Shown: positions 1-9,486, numbered from the stretch's first letter. The stretch is DNA of 64,000 nucleotides from G963665185 sp963665185 (GCA_963665185.2 CAXXPO010000024.1:1-64000); one strand, 5' to 3'. The notes: generated by a model not told the origin, from the letters alone. Numbers and translations are program-made.

Positions 1-2148
1 GGTGGGGGCGCTGCGGTAGTTTTCAAGCAGGGTGACCGAGGTCAGCTCCGGCCATTTCGCCCGGAGTACGGCCTGCACGTCGGGTACTGCACCGCGAAAG
101 GAGTAGATGGACTGGCGCGGATCGCCGATGGCGAAAAATCCCTTGCCCTGTTCGCCCGCCAGCGACGTGACCACGGCGATCTGCAAGGGGGAGAGGTCCT
201 GCACTTCGTCCACCAGGACGTGGGTGAAGGGGCAGGTGTAGATTCCGGCCACGATCTGTTCCAGAAAGAATTCCAAAAGGTCGGTGTAGTCGACCAGATT
301 CCAGTATTCCTTTTTCTTGGTATAGCGGTGGAAGGCCTCATCGTCCGTGCCCGGTCCCCGGAGGTTTTCCCTCGACAGGTTGAGTTCGTTCCAGGCGTGT
401 TTGAGCTTTCCCCCACTCAGCTCGGGGTTGCACTCGGCATAGACCTTGAAAGCCGATTCCTCGGACATGATGACCGGGGATTCGCTGTACGCGCCGCTCC
501 AATATTCAAAGGCCAGGGCGTGCAGGGTGTCGGCGCGGGGGAGGGCGGCAGGTCCGCCTTCCAGGCGGGAGAGGCGTTCGCGCATTTCCGAGGCGGCCCT
601 CTGGGTGAAGGTCACGGCCAGGATATGGCGCGGGTTTTCTCCTTGTTCGAGCAGCCGTTCGACGCGGCCCATCAGGGTTTGTGTCTTGCCCGTGCCCGGT
701 CCCGCCAGGACCAGCACGGGGCCGGGGCCCGCGTCGATGGCCTGCCTCTGGGCCGGATTGAAGGTCACTGGCCTGTTCCCCGTAGCCGAGGCACGGGCCG
801 GAGCCGCAATATCGGCCAGGGGCAGTGGGTTTTTTTCCGCTTTTTGCGGAAGATGGAGGAGAAATTTTCCCTGGCGCATCTCGGCGCGTTCTTTCTCCGA
901 AAAAACATGGATGACACCGTACTGTCCGTCGAATCCGGGGGATTTCAGCACCTTGCCCGCGCGCATGCGCAGGACGGCTTCGGCCAGGGGCGGCAATACT
1001 TTGGAAATCTCTTCGGCGGGCGCGTCCTGCAATATGGTCAACTCCGAACCCAGCCGGGACATGGTACGGCGGTACAGGGCAGAGACCTTCTTGGTGGCCG
1101 GGCCGCAGCCCAGTATTTCTCCCATGAGTTCCCGTAAAGGAACAAGGGATGTGAAGCCGGGACGGTTGGCCGGCTTTTCCGGGGCCTCGCGGTCGGCCAG
1201 CTCCATGACCCGGTTGAGTACGCCCACGGTGAGTGGCTTGTTGCACACCGGGCAGATGCCTCCGCGCGAGCGGGTCTCGTCCGGTTCCATGACGATGCCG
1301 CATTTGCGGTGTCCGTCCAGGTGGTATTTGCCTTCTTCGGGAAAGAACTCCACCGTGCCCAGAAATTTGCGGCCCAATCCTTCGCCGCGCAATGCGCCGA
1401 GGATTGTTTCGTAGGTCATCTCCCCGCTGAAGACATTGGCTTCGCGTCCCAGCTTTTCGCCGGAGTGGGCGTCGGAGTTGGAAATGAGTTGGAAGCGGTC
1501 CAGGGCGCTCAGATGCCAGTTCATGGCCGGGTCGCTGGACAGTCCGGTTTCCAGTGCGAAAATGTGCTGGCTCAGGTCGCCGAAACATTCCTCAATGGTG
1601 TCGAAACCTGATTTTGATCCGAAAAGGGAGAACCAGGGCGTCCAGATGTGCGCTGGAACCAGGAAGGCCAGGGGATCGAGTTCCAGAACCATTTCCAGGA
1701 GGTTGCGCGAGTCCAGCCCCAGGATGGGGCGGCCGTCGGAGGTGATGTTGCCTACGGCGTCCAGCCGGGTGCTGAAGCGGCGGGCCGCCTCCAGGGTGGG
1801 CACGAAGACCAGGTTGTGGACCTTGCGCACCTTGCCGCCCCGTTTGTATATGGAGCTGATTTCCGTTTGCAGGATGAAGCGTGTCTTCTGGTGGGGAAGG
1901 TATCCCTCGGTCCATGGAATTTCGCGGGACAGCCCGCTTTCCGTTTTGAGCCGGAGCAGGCCGTGCCCGTCTTCCTCAAGGTGCTCGGACAGGTCGTCCA
2001 GCCATCCGGGGTGCTGGAAATCTCCGGTTCCCACCACGGAGAGGCCCTTGATCTTGGCCCAAGCCGCCAGGTTGCGCGGGGTCAGGTTTTTGCTGGTGGC
2101 TCGGGAATATCTGGAATGGATATGAAGGTCTGCCCTGAATTGGTCCAT
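1..2148 (-). CDS. PHP-domain/UvrD-type helicase fusion (3' end cut by window)
   Basis: The frame runs leftward off the window, so the C-terminus is missing. The N-terminus is a PHP phosphoesterase-like domain: DLHIHSRYS at residues 7-15 and, near residue 200, SNSDAHSGEKLGRE, both typical metal-binding PHP motifs. A middle region with a Cys pair (CGIVMEP, CPVCNK) looks like a small zinc-binding linker. It is followed by an SF1 UvrD/Rep helicase core with Walker A LAGPGTGKTQ, VTFTQRAASEMRERL, the DEVQD Walker B box and AIGDPRQSIYSFRGA. The role inferred is 3'-5' DNA unwinding in repair, possibly with an attached hydrolase activity. The ATG at 2148 is preceded by GAGGA. The upstream HD-GYP gene ends 22 bases before it, so the two may be cotranscribed. 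Confidence in the fusion is high; the biological role is inferred. Confidence 0.88.
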   Translation of the reverse strand, partial: MDQFRADLHIHSRYSRATSKNLTPRNLAAWAKIKGLSVVGTGDFQHPGWLDDLSEHLEEDGHGLLRLKTESGLSREIPWTEGYLPHQKTRFILQTEISSIYKRGGKVRKVHNLVFVPTLEAARRFSTRLDAVGNITSDGRPILGLDSRNLLEMVLELDPLAFLVPAHIWTPWFSLFGSKSGFDTIEECFGDLSQHIFALETGLSSDPAMNWHLSALDRFQLISNSDAHSGEKLGREANVFSGEMTYETILGALRGEGLGRKFLGTVEFFPEEGKYHLDGHRKCGIVMEPDETRSRGGICPVCNKPLTVGVLNRVMELADREAPEKPANRPGFTSLVPLRELMGEILGCGPATKKVSALYRRTMSRLGSELTILQDAPAEEISKVLPPLAEAVLRMRAGKVLKSPGFDGQYGVIHVFSEKERAEMRQGKFLLHLPQKAEKNPLPLADIAAPARASATGNRPVTFNPAQRQAIDAGPGPVLVLAGPGTGKTQTLMGRVERLLEQGENPRHILAVTFTQRAASEMRERLSRLEGGPAALPRADTLHALAFEYWSGAYSESPVIMSEESAFKVYAECNPELSGGKLKHAWNELNLSRENLRGPGTDDEAFHRYTKKKEYWNLVDYTDLLEFFLEQIVAGIYTCPFTHVLVDEVQDLSPLQIAVVTSLAGEQGKGFFAIGDPRQSIYSFRGAVPDVQAVLRAKWPELTSVTLLENYRSAPT

Positions 2149-2170
2149 GCATCCTCACGGTGGCGTCGTT

Positions 2171-3397
2171 TCAAGCCCCGTCGCGAAAAAAATTCCTGAA
2201 CGCAGCCAGAGCCTTTCTCTGGCTTGCGATACGCGCCGAGTCGATGTCATCGTACGCATTTTCCAGGCAAAACACTACCTCTGCATCAAGCTTGCGGGTT
2301 GCGGACATGTCCTTGAGAACGGACAGCGCATCGGCCCTGAGCATGCCGTTTCTGTAGGGCCGGTCTTCGGTCACGGCGGTGAACACGTCGGCCACGGCCA
2401 GGATGCGTGCCCCCAGGGACAGATTTTCCTCTCCTTTTCCCGTGTGGTATCCGGTTCCGTCCACTCGTTCGTGGTGGCTGCTGGCCCAATCGTTTATGGT
2501 TTCCAGGCCCGGAATGCGGGAAAGCACCTGGTCGCAATGCAGGGCGTGGAGTTTCATTATTTCGAACTCCTCATGGGTCAGCTTGCCGGGCTTGTCCAGA
2601 ATCGAGGTGGGCACACCCAGTTTTCCCAGGTCGTGCAGGTTGCCTGCAACGCCCATTGATTTGATTCCGTCCTTGGAAAAGTTGAAGCGGTCCGCCAGTT
2701 CTCTGGCCACGGCGGCCACGCCGCGGGAGTGGGTGGCAGTGAAACGGCTTCGGAAGTCGATGATGTGGGAGATGAAACGGGAGAATCCGCGCAGATCCTC
2801 CAGGTCCAGAAGTTGGTCTTCCAGTCCGTCCGTGTCGGCAAGGTCAACGCCATCCCGGAAGGCTTCAATATAGTCGTTCTGGGCCACCTGGCAAACAGCC
2901 TGCGCCGCCAGGCGCTCAAAGATGTCCCCGACATGGCGTTCCATGCGTTTCACAGCATCGCACGCGCTCTGGTGGTCGTCCTTTATGAGCACGTCGGCCC
3001 GGTCGGCCGCGTTGACCACATTGGCAAGAAAAAGGTCGTGGGCATCCACATCGATATCGTCACGTTTTCGCCAGGGAAGGTGATGGTAGCGGACAATATC
3101 GGCAATGGGGTCCAGACGGGGGAAGGTTTTGATCAGCCGGTAGCCTGTTTCCGCGTGCTCCACATTATCCAGCTCGAAATGCAGGGTGTCCAGACGGCTT
3201 TTGAGAGTCAGAGCTCCCACGTCGTGCAACAGGCTGGCCATGAGCAGGCGGGTTCTGTCGGGCGCGGAAAGTCCCAGGAGTTTGCCTGCGGAGCAGGCCA
3301 GATAGGCAACCCGCCTGTGGTGGCCGGTTACGGCGGTGCTGACAAGGTCAAGAGCGGAAGAAACACCGCAGAGAAGTTCAAGCTGGGATACGGACAT
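2171..3397 (-). CDS. HD-GYP domain protein with two HD domains
   Basis: This 408-residue cytosolic protein has an N-terminal HD-like domain (LLHDVGAL, then a later YHH) and a C-terminal HD-GYP domain with HDLGKLG, the paired ASSHHERVDGTGYH motif and LAVADVFTAVTEDRPYR. HD-GYP proteins usually hydrolyse cyclic di-GMP; the conserved HD, HH and GTGYH residues suggest this one is active. No receiver or transmembrane segment is visible. An in-frame start exists further upstream at 3481, but it would read through the terminator hairpin of the preceding operon. The ATG at 3397 (protein starts MSVSQLELL) is therefore preferred, although its ribosome site is weak. It lies 22 bases upstream of the PHP-UvrD gene. 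Confidence 0.87.
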   Translation of the reverse strand: MSVSQLELLCGVSSALDLVSTAVTGHHRRVAYLACSAGKLLGLSAPDRTRLLMASLLHDVGALTLKSRLDTLHFELDNVEHAETGYRLIKTFPRLDPIADIVRYHHLPWRKRDDIDVDAHDLFLANVVNAADRADVLIKDDHQSACDAVKRMERHVGDIFERLAAQAVCQVAQNDYIEAFRDGVDLADTDGLEDQLLDLEDLRGFSRFISHIIDFRSRFTATHSRGVAAVARELADRFNFSKDGIKSMGVAGNLHDLGKLGVPTSILDKPGKLTHEEFEIMKLHALHCDQVLSRIPGLETINDWASSHHERVDGTGYHTGKGEENLSLGARILAVADVFTAVTEDRPYRNGMLRADALSVLKDMSATRKLDAEVVFCLENAYDDIDSARIASQRKALAAFRNFFRDGA

Positions 3398-3450
3398 GGT
3401 GGTCGTCTTCAATTGAAAGTCGCAGTTTGGGGATTCGTGTGCAAATACAT

Positions 3451-3478
3451 AAAAGCCGGGGCGAATCTTCACCCCGGC
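3451..3478 (-). terminator. Rho-independent terminator after the efflux/mog operon
   Basis: On the minus strand, GCCGGGGTGAA pairs with TTCGCCCCGGC (one mismatch) and is followed by TTTTAT. It ends the RND-RND-mog operon and separates it from the HD-GYP gene. Confidence 0.75.
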
Positions 3479-3567
3479 CAAAAAAAGAGCTTATGGTTTT
3501 TTCAGCATGATGTCGATAGCCCCGTGCGAGACAATATCGGAACGACGCTGTTTTTTGAATCTGCAGA

Positions 3568-4356
3568 TCAATCCTGGCGCAACGCCGCGCAGTCGGACGG
3601 GTCGCCCTTGAGTTTGTCCAGGGCGTGGGGCAGTGCGGGCAGTATTGCCCCAAGGCATTCCTTCACTGCCTTGGGCGAGCCGGGCAGGTTGACGATGATG
3701 GAATGGCCCAATGTCCCGGCCACGGCCCTGGAAATCATGGCATGAGGCGTCTTGGCCAGACTTGTCGCGGTCATGGCGTGTTCTATGCCGGGCAGGCGTT
3801 TCTCGATCACCGCCAGGGTCGCTTCCGGAGTGATGTCGCGTGGGGCCACGCCGGTCCCTCCGGTCGTGACGATGAGGTCGAATCCCTGGGTCAGGGCCAG
3901 ATCCACGAGCAGCGCCTTGAGTTGCAACGGTTCGTCAGGGATGACGTGCCCCAGGCAATAGCGAACGTTCAGGCGCTCGTTGCACATTTCCTCCACGGCA
4001 GGACCGCTGGTGTCTTCCCGTTCTCCACGCGAGCCTTTGTCGCTCAAGGTTATCCAGGCCACGGCCAGACCTTCGGAATGGACGTTCATTTCCACTTCGC
4101 CCTGTCCCTTGAGGTCGGCCATGGGCAGGAGCGCGGCGCATTTGCGCGCTTCGCCGCCAAAATCGAGAAACTGAACGCGCGCCACCATGAAGAGGGGCCT
4201 GTCATCGGCCAGCAGAACCGACCCGGCACGCAGTCCCGGCATGGGCCGGGCCGTACGTACCAGGGTTGCGCCGGGCAGGTCGAGTTCGCTGTCCGTAAGC
4301 AGGCAGGCCTCTCCCTTGCGCACGGGGCTGTGCAGATGAATTCGCAGGGTTTGCAT
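3568..4356 (-). CDS. Mog/MoaB-family molybdopterin protein with extra N-terminal domain
   Basis: 262 residues. The C-terminal 160 residues are a MoaB/Mog domain: AWITLSDKGSRGEREDTSG, the hallmark TTGGTGVAPRDITPEAT, and NLPGSPKAVKECL. Mog adenylylates molybdopterin before molybdate insertion; MoaB is the related fold. About 95 residues precede this domain and match no family I can name; they include a beta-rich stretch (VLLADDRPLFMVARVQFLDF). Canonical Mog/MoaB proteins are about 170-195 residues, so this is an extended form. AAGGA precedes the ATG. The gene lies 15 bases after the RND pump gene, and a terminator follows it, so it is the last gene of the efflux operon. A link between the pump and molybdenum cofactor is not obvious. 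Confidence 0.85.
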   Translation of the reverse strand: MQTLRIHLHSPVRKGEACLLTDSELDLPGATLVRTARPMPGLRAGSVLLADDRPLFMVARVQFLDFGGEARKCAALLPMADLKGQGEVEMNVHSEGLAVAWITLSDKGSRGEREDTSGPAVEEMCNERLNVRYCLGHVIPDEPLQLKALLVDLALTQGFDLIVTTGGTGVAPRDITPEATLAVIEKRLPGIEHAMTATSLAKTPHAMISRAVAGTLGHSIIVNLPGSPKAVKECLGAILPALPHALDKLKGDPSDCAALRQD

Positions 4357-4371
4357 TATGTCGTATCCTTT

Positions 4372-7300
4372 TCAGCCTTGCCCATCTGTTTTTTTATGCA
4401 GGCGGTCCATCAGGTTTTGGATTATGGAGTAAAACGTGGGCACGGCAAACACGCCCATGATGGTGGCGGCCAGCATCCCCCCGAAAACGGCTGTTCCCAA
4501 GGCGTGGCGGCTGGCCGCTCCGGCTCCCGAAGCCACCACCAGGGGGATGATGCCCAGGATGAAGGCGAAGGAGGTCATCAGGATGGGCCGGAAGCGAAGG
4601 TGGGCCGCTTCCAGGGCCGCGTCGAACACGGATTTTCCCGTTTCCCGTTGCTGGATGGCGAATTCCACGATGAGGATGGCGTTCTTGACCGCCAGGCCGA
4701 TGAGCATGACCAGTCCGATCTGGGCGTAGACGTCGTTGTTCAGGCCGCGCAGCCATTGGGCGAAGATGGCGCCGAACACGCCGAGCGGCACGGCCAGGAC
4801 GACTGCGAAGGGAATGGCCCAGCTTTCGTACTGGGCGGACAGAACCAGGAAGACCATGAGCAGGGCCAGGCCGAAGATCATGCCCGCCTGTCCGCCGGAG
4901 GCGATTTCCTGGTAGGCGATGCCGGACCATTGGTAGCTCATGCCCTGGGGCAGGGTGGCGTCGGCCACTTCCTTCATGGCCTCGATGGCCTGTCCCGTGC
5001 TGTAGCCGGGTGCAGGCACTGCCGTGATTTCCACGGCCTGGTACAGGTTGAAACGCTGGATGTATTCCGGGCCCTTGATGTTCTGGATGGTGGCCAGGGT
5101 GGAAATGGGTACCATGGAGCCATCGTTCGCACGGACATAAAAGGCGTCGATATCGTCCGGTTCGTGGCGGAACTGTTCGTCCGCCTGGATCATGACCCGG
5201 TATGTCCTGCCGAATTTGTTGAAATCGTTCACATAATAGCCGCCCAGATAGGTCTGGAGCGACTGGAATATTTCACTGAGCGGAATGCCCAGTTTCTTCA
5301 CTTTTTCCCGGTCCACGTCGATGAAGAGCTGTGGCACGTTGGCGGAGAACGGTGTGAACGTATACAGGATTTCCGGGCGTTGCATGGCGGCCTGCATCGT
5401 GGCGTAGGCGGCCTGGGCCAGGGCGTCGACCGAGCCGCCGGTGCGGTCCTGCAATTCGAACTGCAAACCGCCCGTGGTGCTCAGTCCGCTGATGGGCGGC
5501 GCATTGAAGCAGGCGATGCTGGCCTCGTCTATCTGGGAAAAAGCCTGCTGCGCTTTGCCGATAATGCTGCCGATGCGCAGTTCCGGTGTCTGGCGCTCGT
5601 CCCACGGGGTGAGAATCGCGAACAAACAGGCTGTATAGGAGCTGTAGCTCGAAGTCATGATGTTGAATCCGCCCAGGGAGAAAAAGTCGACCACACCGGG
5701 GGATTTCTTGAGGTATTCCTCGATCTGTTTGACCACCTTGTCCGTGCGTTCCAGAGACGCGCCTTCGGGCAACTGGACGTTGATCATGTAGTAGCCCTGG
5801 TCCTCTTCGGGAACAAAGCCGCCGGGCACGATTTCGAACAGATGGAAGGTTATGCCGCCGATAATGCACAGGGTTGCCAGAACCATCAGTCCGCGCTTGA
5901 GCAGCAGGCGGACGGATGCGGCGTATCCGCGGGTGCAGGCGTCGAAGAACCTGTTGAAGTAGCGGAAGAACAGGCCGAGCGGGCCTCGCATTTCATGCTG
6001 CTTGCGCAGGATGATGGCGGACAGGGCCGGCGAGAGCGTCAGGGCGTTGATGGAGGAAATGCCAACGGAAACGGCCAGGGTCAGGGCGAATTGCTGGTAC
6101 AGCCTGCCTGTGATGCCGCCCATGAAGGCCACGGGGATGAACACGGAGATGAGCACCAGGGTCGTGGCCACGACCGCGCCAGCCACTTCCTTCATGGCCT
6201 TTTTGGTGGCCTCGAAGGGGGGGAGGCCCTCTTCGTCGATGATGCGCTGCACCGCCTCGACCACGACGATGGCGTCGTCGACCACGATACCGATGGCCAG
6301 GACGCAACCGAACAACGTCAGGGTGTTGATGGAAAATCCGAGCACCTGAAACAGGGCGAAGGTGCCGATGAGGGATACCGGAACCGCGATCATGGGAATG
6401 AGCGTGGCCCGGAAATTCTGCAGAAAGATGAAGACTACCAGAAAGACGATGATCATGGCCTCGACCAGGGTTTCCAGCACTTCGGCAATGGATGCCTTGA
6501 CGAACCGGGTGGTGTCGAAGGGGATGTGGTATTGCATGCCGTCGGGGAAGTAGCCGGAAAGTTCTTTCATTTCGGCCTGCAGGGCTTCGGCCACGTTCAG
6601 GGCGTTGGCTCCGGGAAGCTGATAGATGAGCATGGTGGAGCTGGGACCGGCATTGAGACGGCTGAACGCATTGTACGATTTGGAACCGAGTTCCACCCGG
6701 CCTACGTCCTTGACGCGGACCGTGCTGCCGTCCGGATTGGCTCGAACAATGATGTTGGCGAATTCGTTTTCCATGTCCAGGCGGCCTTTGACCCGGACGC
6801 TCATCTGGTATTCCTGCCCTGCGCCCGCCGGAGGCTGACCTATCTGGCCCGCCGGGGCCTGGACGTTCTGTTCTGTCACGGCGTTGATGACGTCCGGCGC
6901 GGTCAGGCCCAGTTTGGCCAGCTTGTCCGGGTTGAGCCAGATGCGCATGCCGTAGTCCATGTCGCCGAACAGGGTGATGTCGCCCACACCGGGAACGCGT
7001 TTGAGCGCATCGTACAGGTTGATTTGGGCGTAGTTGTTCAGAAACAGCGTATCGTAACGCTTATCCGGCGAAATCAGGTTGATGCACATGAGCATGTCCG
7101 GCGATTGCTTTTTTACGCTCACGCCGCTGCTGACAACGTTTTGCGGCAACTGGGGTGTGGCCAGGGACAGGCGGTTCTGCACATCCACAGTGGCCAGTTC
7201 CAGGTCGCGGCCGATGTCGAAGGTGACGGTCAGGGCCATGCGTCCATCGTTGGAGCTGATGGAGTTCATGTAGGTCATGTCCTGCGCCCCGTTGATCTGC

Positions 7301-7500
7301 TCTTCGATGGGCGTGGCCACGGTCTGCTCCACAACCTGGGCATCCGCGCCCGTGTACTGGGCGACGACCTGCACCGTGGGGGGAGATATCTGCGGATACT
7401 GGGCAATAGGCAGGGTGAATATGCTGATAAGCCCCGTCAACGTGATGATGATGGACATTACCGACGCGAAGATAGGGCGTTCTATGAAAAAATTGACCAT
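4372..7500 (-). CDS. RND multidrug efflux pump, inner-membrane permease (AcrB/MexB, HAE1 family)
   Basis: 1042 residues, full length for the family. It begins MVNFFIERPIFASVMSI, typical of HAE1 pumps, has 12 predicted membrane segments in two halves and two large periplasmic loops. The proton-relay residues are present: paired Asp in GIVVDDAIVVVEAVQR (TM4) and the Lys in GLAVKNAILIVEF (TM10). It should export amphipathic toxins or drugs from the periplasm/inner membrane using the proton motive force, together with the adaptor encoded 17 bases upstream and an outer-membrane TolC-type channel that is not in this window. Cotranscribed with the adaptor gene and the mog-like gene. Confidence 0.95.
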   Translation of the reverse strand: MVNFFIERPIFASVMSIIITLTGLISIFTLPIAQYPQISPPTVQVVAQYTGADAQVVEQTVATPIEEQINGAQDMTYMNSISSNDGRMALTVTFDIGRDLELATVDVQNRLSLATPQLPQNVVSSGVSVKKQSPDMLMCINLISPDKRYDTLFLNNYAQINLYDALKRVPGVGDITLFGDMDYGMRIWLNPDKLAKLGLTAPDVINAVTEQNVQAPAGQIGQPPAGAGQEYQMSVRVKGRLDMENEFANIIVRANPDGSTVRVKDVGRVELGSKSYNAFSRLNAGPSSTMLIYQLPGANALNVAEALQAEMKELSGYFPDGMQYHIPFDTTRFVKASIAEVLETLVEAMIIVFLVVFIFLQNFRATLIPMIAVPVSLIGTFALFQVLGFSINTLTLFGCVLAIGIVVDDAIVVVEAVQRIIDEEGLPPFEATKKAMKEVAGAVVATTLVLISVFIPVAFMGGITGRLYQQFALTLAVSVGISSINALTLSPALSAIILRKQHEMRGPLGLFFRYFNRFFDACTRGYAASVRLLLKRGLMVLATLCIIGGITFHLFEIVPGGFVPEEDQGYYMINVQLPEGASLERTDKVVKQIEEYLKKSPGVVDFFSLGGFNIMTSSYSSYTACLFAILTPWDERQTPELRIGSIIGKAQQAFSQIDEASIACFNAPPISGLSTTGGLQFELQDRTGGSVDALAQAAYATMQAAMQRPEILYTFTPFSANVPQLFIDVDREKVKKLGIPLSEIFQSLQTYLGGYYVNDFNKFGRTYRVMIQADEQFRHEPDDIDAFYVRANDGSMVPISTLATIQNIKGPEYIQRFNLYQAVEITAVPAPGYSTGQAIEAMKEVADATLPQGMSYQWSGIAYQEIASGGQAGMIFGLALLMVFLVLSAQYESWAIPFAVVLAVPLGVFGAIFAQWLRGLNNDVYAQIGLVMLIGLAVKNAILIVEFAIQQRETGKSVFDAALEAAHLRFRPILMTSFAFILGIIPLVVASGAGAASRHALGTAVFGGMLAATIMGVFAVPTFYSIIQNLMDRLHKKTDGQG

Positions 7501-7517
7501 GGCTGTGGGCCTCTCAG

Positions 7518-8750
7518 CTAGTTTTGGGACGGGGCAGGAGCATCTGCATCGCTGTTGGTCGCATTGTTTGCGGACATCCCGGCTCCACCGGCCACTTCGC
7601 CGCTGAACGCCTGTAAGGTGGCGTTGACCTGAGAACCGGGCCGAATCCGGCGGACGCCTTCGGAGATGATGACGTCACCGGCCTTTATTCCTTCCTTTAT
7701 CACCGCGATGTTGTTCATGACCCGCTGCACAGTCACAGGGACGTTTTTCACAGTGCCGTTGTCCTGCACCAGCAGCAGGGATTTGAGTCCCTGGGTGTCT
7801 ATCAGGGCGCGGCTGGGAACGACCACGGCATCCTTGAGCGTGGCGATGACCGCGCGGATCTTGGCGAACTGTCCCGGGCGCAGGATGTACCTTGGGTTCT
7901 CGAACACGGCCCGGATTCCCAGCGTACCTGTTTTGGGGTCCACGGTGGGGTCGATCATGTCGACCTTGCCCTTTATTTCGTAGATGTCGCCGTCGGCCAG
8001 GATGAGGTCCAGATCCCTCTTCTCGGGTTCACTCAGTTCTTCTTCGCCGGAATAGTGGTTGCGCATGGCCAGAAGGTAGTCGCGTTCGGAAATGCTGAAG
8101 TTCACATACATGGGATCCATGGAGGACACCGTGGCCAGCAGGGTCTGTTCCTTGGAAACCAGGGTTCCGATGTTGGCGTCGGTTTTGCCGATCAGGCCGT
8201 CCATGGGGGCCGTGATATTGGTGTATCCGAGGTCCAGGCGCGCATTTTTCACCGCGGCCTGGTAGCCTTCCACCGTGGCCTGGAGTTCCTGCAAGGCCGT
8301 GGCCTTGACGTCGAATTCTTCGCGGCTGACGGCATCCTTGTCGAGCAGGGCCTTGAATCGGTTGTAGTCAAGCTCGGCCTTGGCCAATCCGGCTTCTTCA
8401 CGGTGCAGCGTGGCTACGGCCTGGTTCAGGCTTTCCTGGAACGGTTTGGGGTCGATGACAAAAAGCGGGTCTCCTTTTTTGACCATGCTGCCTTCGACAA
8501 ACAGGCGTTGTTTTAGGAAGCCTTCCACCTTGGAACGTATTTCAACGGTTTTGACCGCCGTGGTCTGGCCGATAAAATCCCTGGTGACGGAAACGTCATG
8601 GGCAACGACTTTTACTGCTGTCACAGGGAGTGCTTTGGGTGCCGCCTGTGTTTTTTTTTCTTCGGAACAGGCGAAGATGCTCAAGAAAACAGCGACAGAC
8701 AGAAGGGACACGGTCATCCGCAGGATGCTGCGCGAATACGACAAAGCCAT
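7518..8750 (-). CDS. RND efflux periplasmic adaptor (membrane fusion protein), lipoprotein
   Basis: About 410 residues, AcrA/MexA type. An N-terminal hydrophobic segment ends in LSIFAC followed by SEEKK, a lipoprotein signal whose Cys would be acylated. The core has the biotinyl-lipoyl-like half (VEIRSKVEGFLKQRLFVEGS ... VKKGDPLFVIDP), a coiled-coil hairpin (about residues 95-170) and the beta-barrel part (PMDGLIGKTDANIGTLVS). A longer GTG start at 8762 is possible, but GAGGA sits just upstream of the ATG at 8750 (MALSYSRS), so that start is chosen. It is the first gene of the RND operon. A short inverted repeat lies about 50 bases upstream and may be a repressor site. Confidence 0.93.
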   Translation of the reverse strand: MALSYSRSILRMTVSLLSVAVFLSIFACSEEKKTQAAPKALPVTAVKVVAHDVSVTRDFIGQTTAVKTVEIRSKVEGFLKQRLFVEGSMVKKGDPLFVIDPKPFQESLNQAVATLHREEAGLAKAELDYNRFKALLDKDAVSREEFDVKATALQELQATVEGYQAAVKNARLDLGYTNITAPMDGLIGKTDANIGTLVSKEQTLLATVSSMDPMYVNFSISERDYLLAMRNHYSGEEELSEPEKRDLDLILADGDIYEIKGKVDMIDPTVDPKTGTLGIRAVFENPRYILRPGQFAKIRAVIATLKDAVVVPSRALIDTQGLKSLLLVQDNGTVKNVPVTVQRVMNNIAVIKEGIKAGDVIISEGVRRIRPGSQVNATLQAFSGEVAGGAGMSANNATNSDADAPAPSQN

Positions 8751-8799
8751 GATTTTCCTCACATTCGTTGCAAATTGTAGCTCAGACCGTTGGGGGGGG

Positions 8800-8815
8800 A
8801 CGGTTGTTCAATCGT
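8800..8815. promoter_or_regulatory. Inverted repeat upstream of the RND operon, candidate operator
   Basis: ACGGTTG-TT-CAATCGT matches its reverse complement in 6 of 7 positions per arm. It sits between the efflux operon and the divergent thioesterase gene, where a TetR-type repressor site would be expected. No regulator gene is adjacent, so the assignment is tentative. Confidence 0.3.
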
Positions 8816-8962
8816 CTTAATTTTCCTTATGTAGCAATTTGTTCACGTCCAGGCAATTGGAGCGGGGGGATTTAGGGCAACAAAAGAGGAAATGTCGCCT
8901 TTCCGACAATTTCAGCGTATATCCCCATGAACTCGGAGTGTGCAAGAAAACAAGGAGAACCC

Positions 8963-9435
8963 ATGCAGGGAAAACCACCCAGCCAGTCCCGTTTCGTGCT
9001 GGCCAAGATGATGGAACCCAGGATACCAATCCGTACGGCAGCGTGCATGGCGGTGTCATTATGAAAAATATCGACATTGCCGCGGCCGTTGCAGCGACAC
9101 GCCACGCACGGCAGAACTGCGTTACCGCGTCCATCGACAAGCTGGATTTCATCCTGCCGGTGCATGTCGGGGAAATCGTGTATTTCAAGGCGTCGGTCAA
9201 TGCCGTCGGGCGTTCCTCCCTGGAAGCCGGAGTGCGGGTGGAGGCGGAAAATCTCATTACCGGCGACGTGCGCTATGTGGCTTCTGCGTATCTCACTTTC
9301 GTGGCCTTGGACAAGGACCGCAAACCCGTTGTCGTGCCTGCGTTGCTGCCCGAAACCGAGGAAGACGAGCGCCGCATCCGCGAGGCCGGACAACGCAGGG
9401 TCTTGCGCCAGAAAATACGTCTGATCGAAGGATAG
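8963..9435 (+). pseudogene. Acyl-CoA thioesterase (hotdog fold, YciA-like) with a one-base frameshift
   Basis: Two frames together read as one hotdog-fold thioesterase of about 157 residues. The first frame starts at the ATG at 8963 (AAGGAG 7 bases upstream) and gives MQGKPPSQSRFVLAKMMEP. It then breaks, and the family continues in another frame: QDTNPYGSVHGGVIMK, TASIDKLDFILPVHVGE, DVRYVASAYLTFVALD. Adding one C to the CCC run at 9017-9019 restores a continuous reading (MMEP-QDTNPYG). The VHGG-plus-Asp pattern is the usual catalytic region of this family, which hydrolyses acyl-CoA esters. Uncorrected, the upstream frame stops after about 34 residues, and only a truncated product from the ATG at 9061 could be made. 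Either a recent mutation or a sequencing error in a homopolymer. Confidence 0.8.
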
Positions 9436-9486
9436 GAAACAGCGCGGACAAAGGGGAAACTGTGAATTTCGGGCGTATTTCACATT

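Noticed and set aside
3625..7521. A 1298-codon open frame on the plus strand
   Set aside because: It is antisense to the RND pump and mog genes, has the His/Gly/Asp-rich composition of a shadow frame and no ribosome site.
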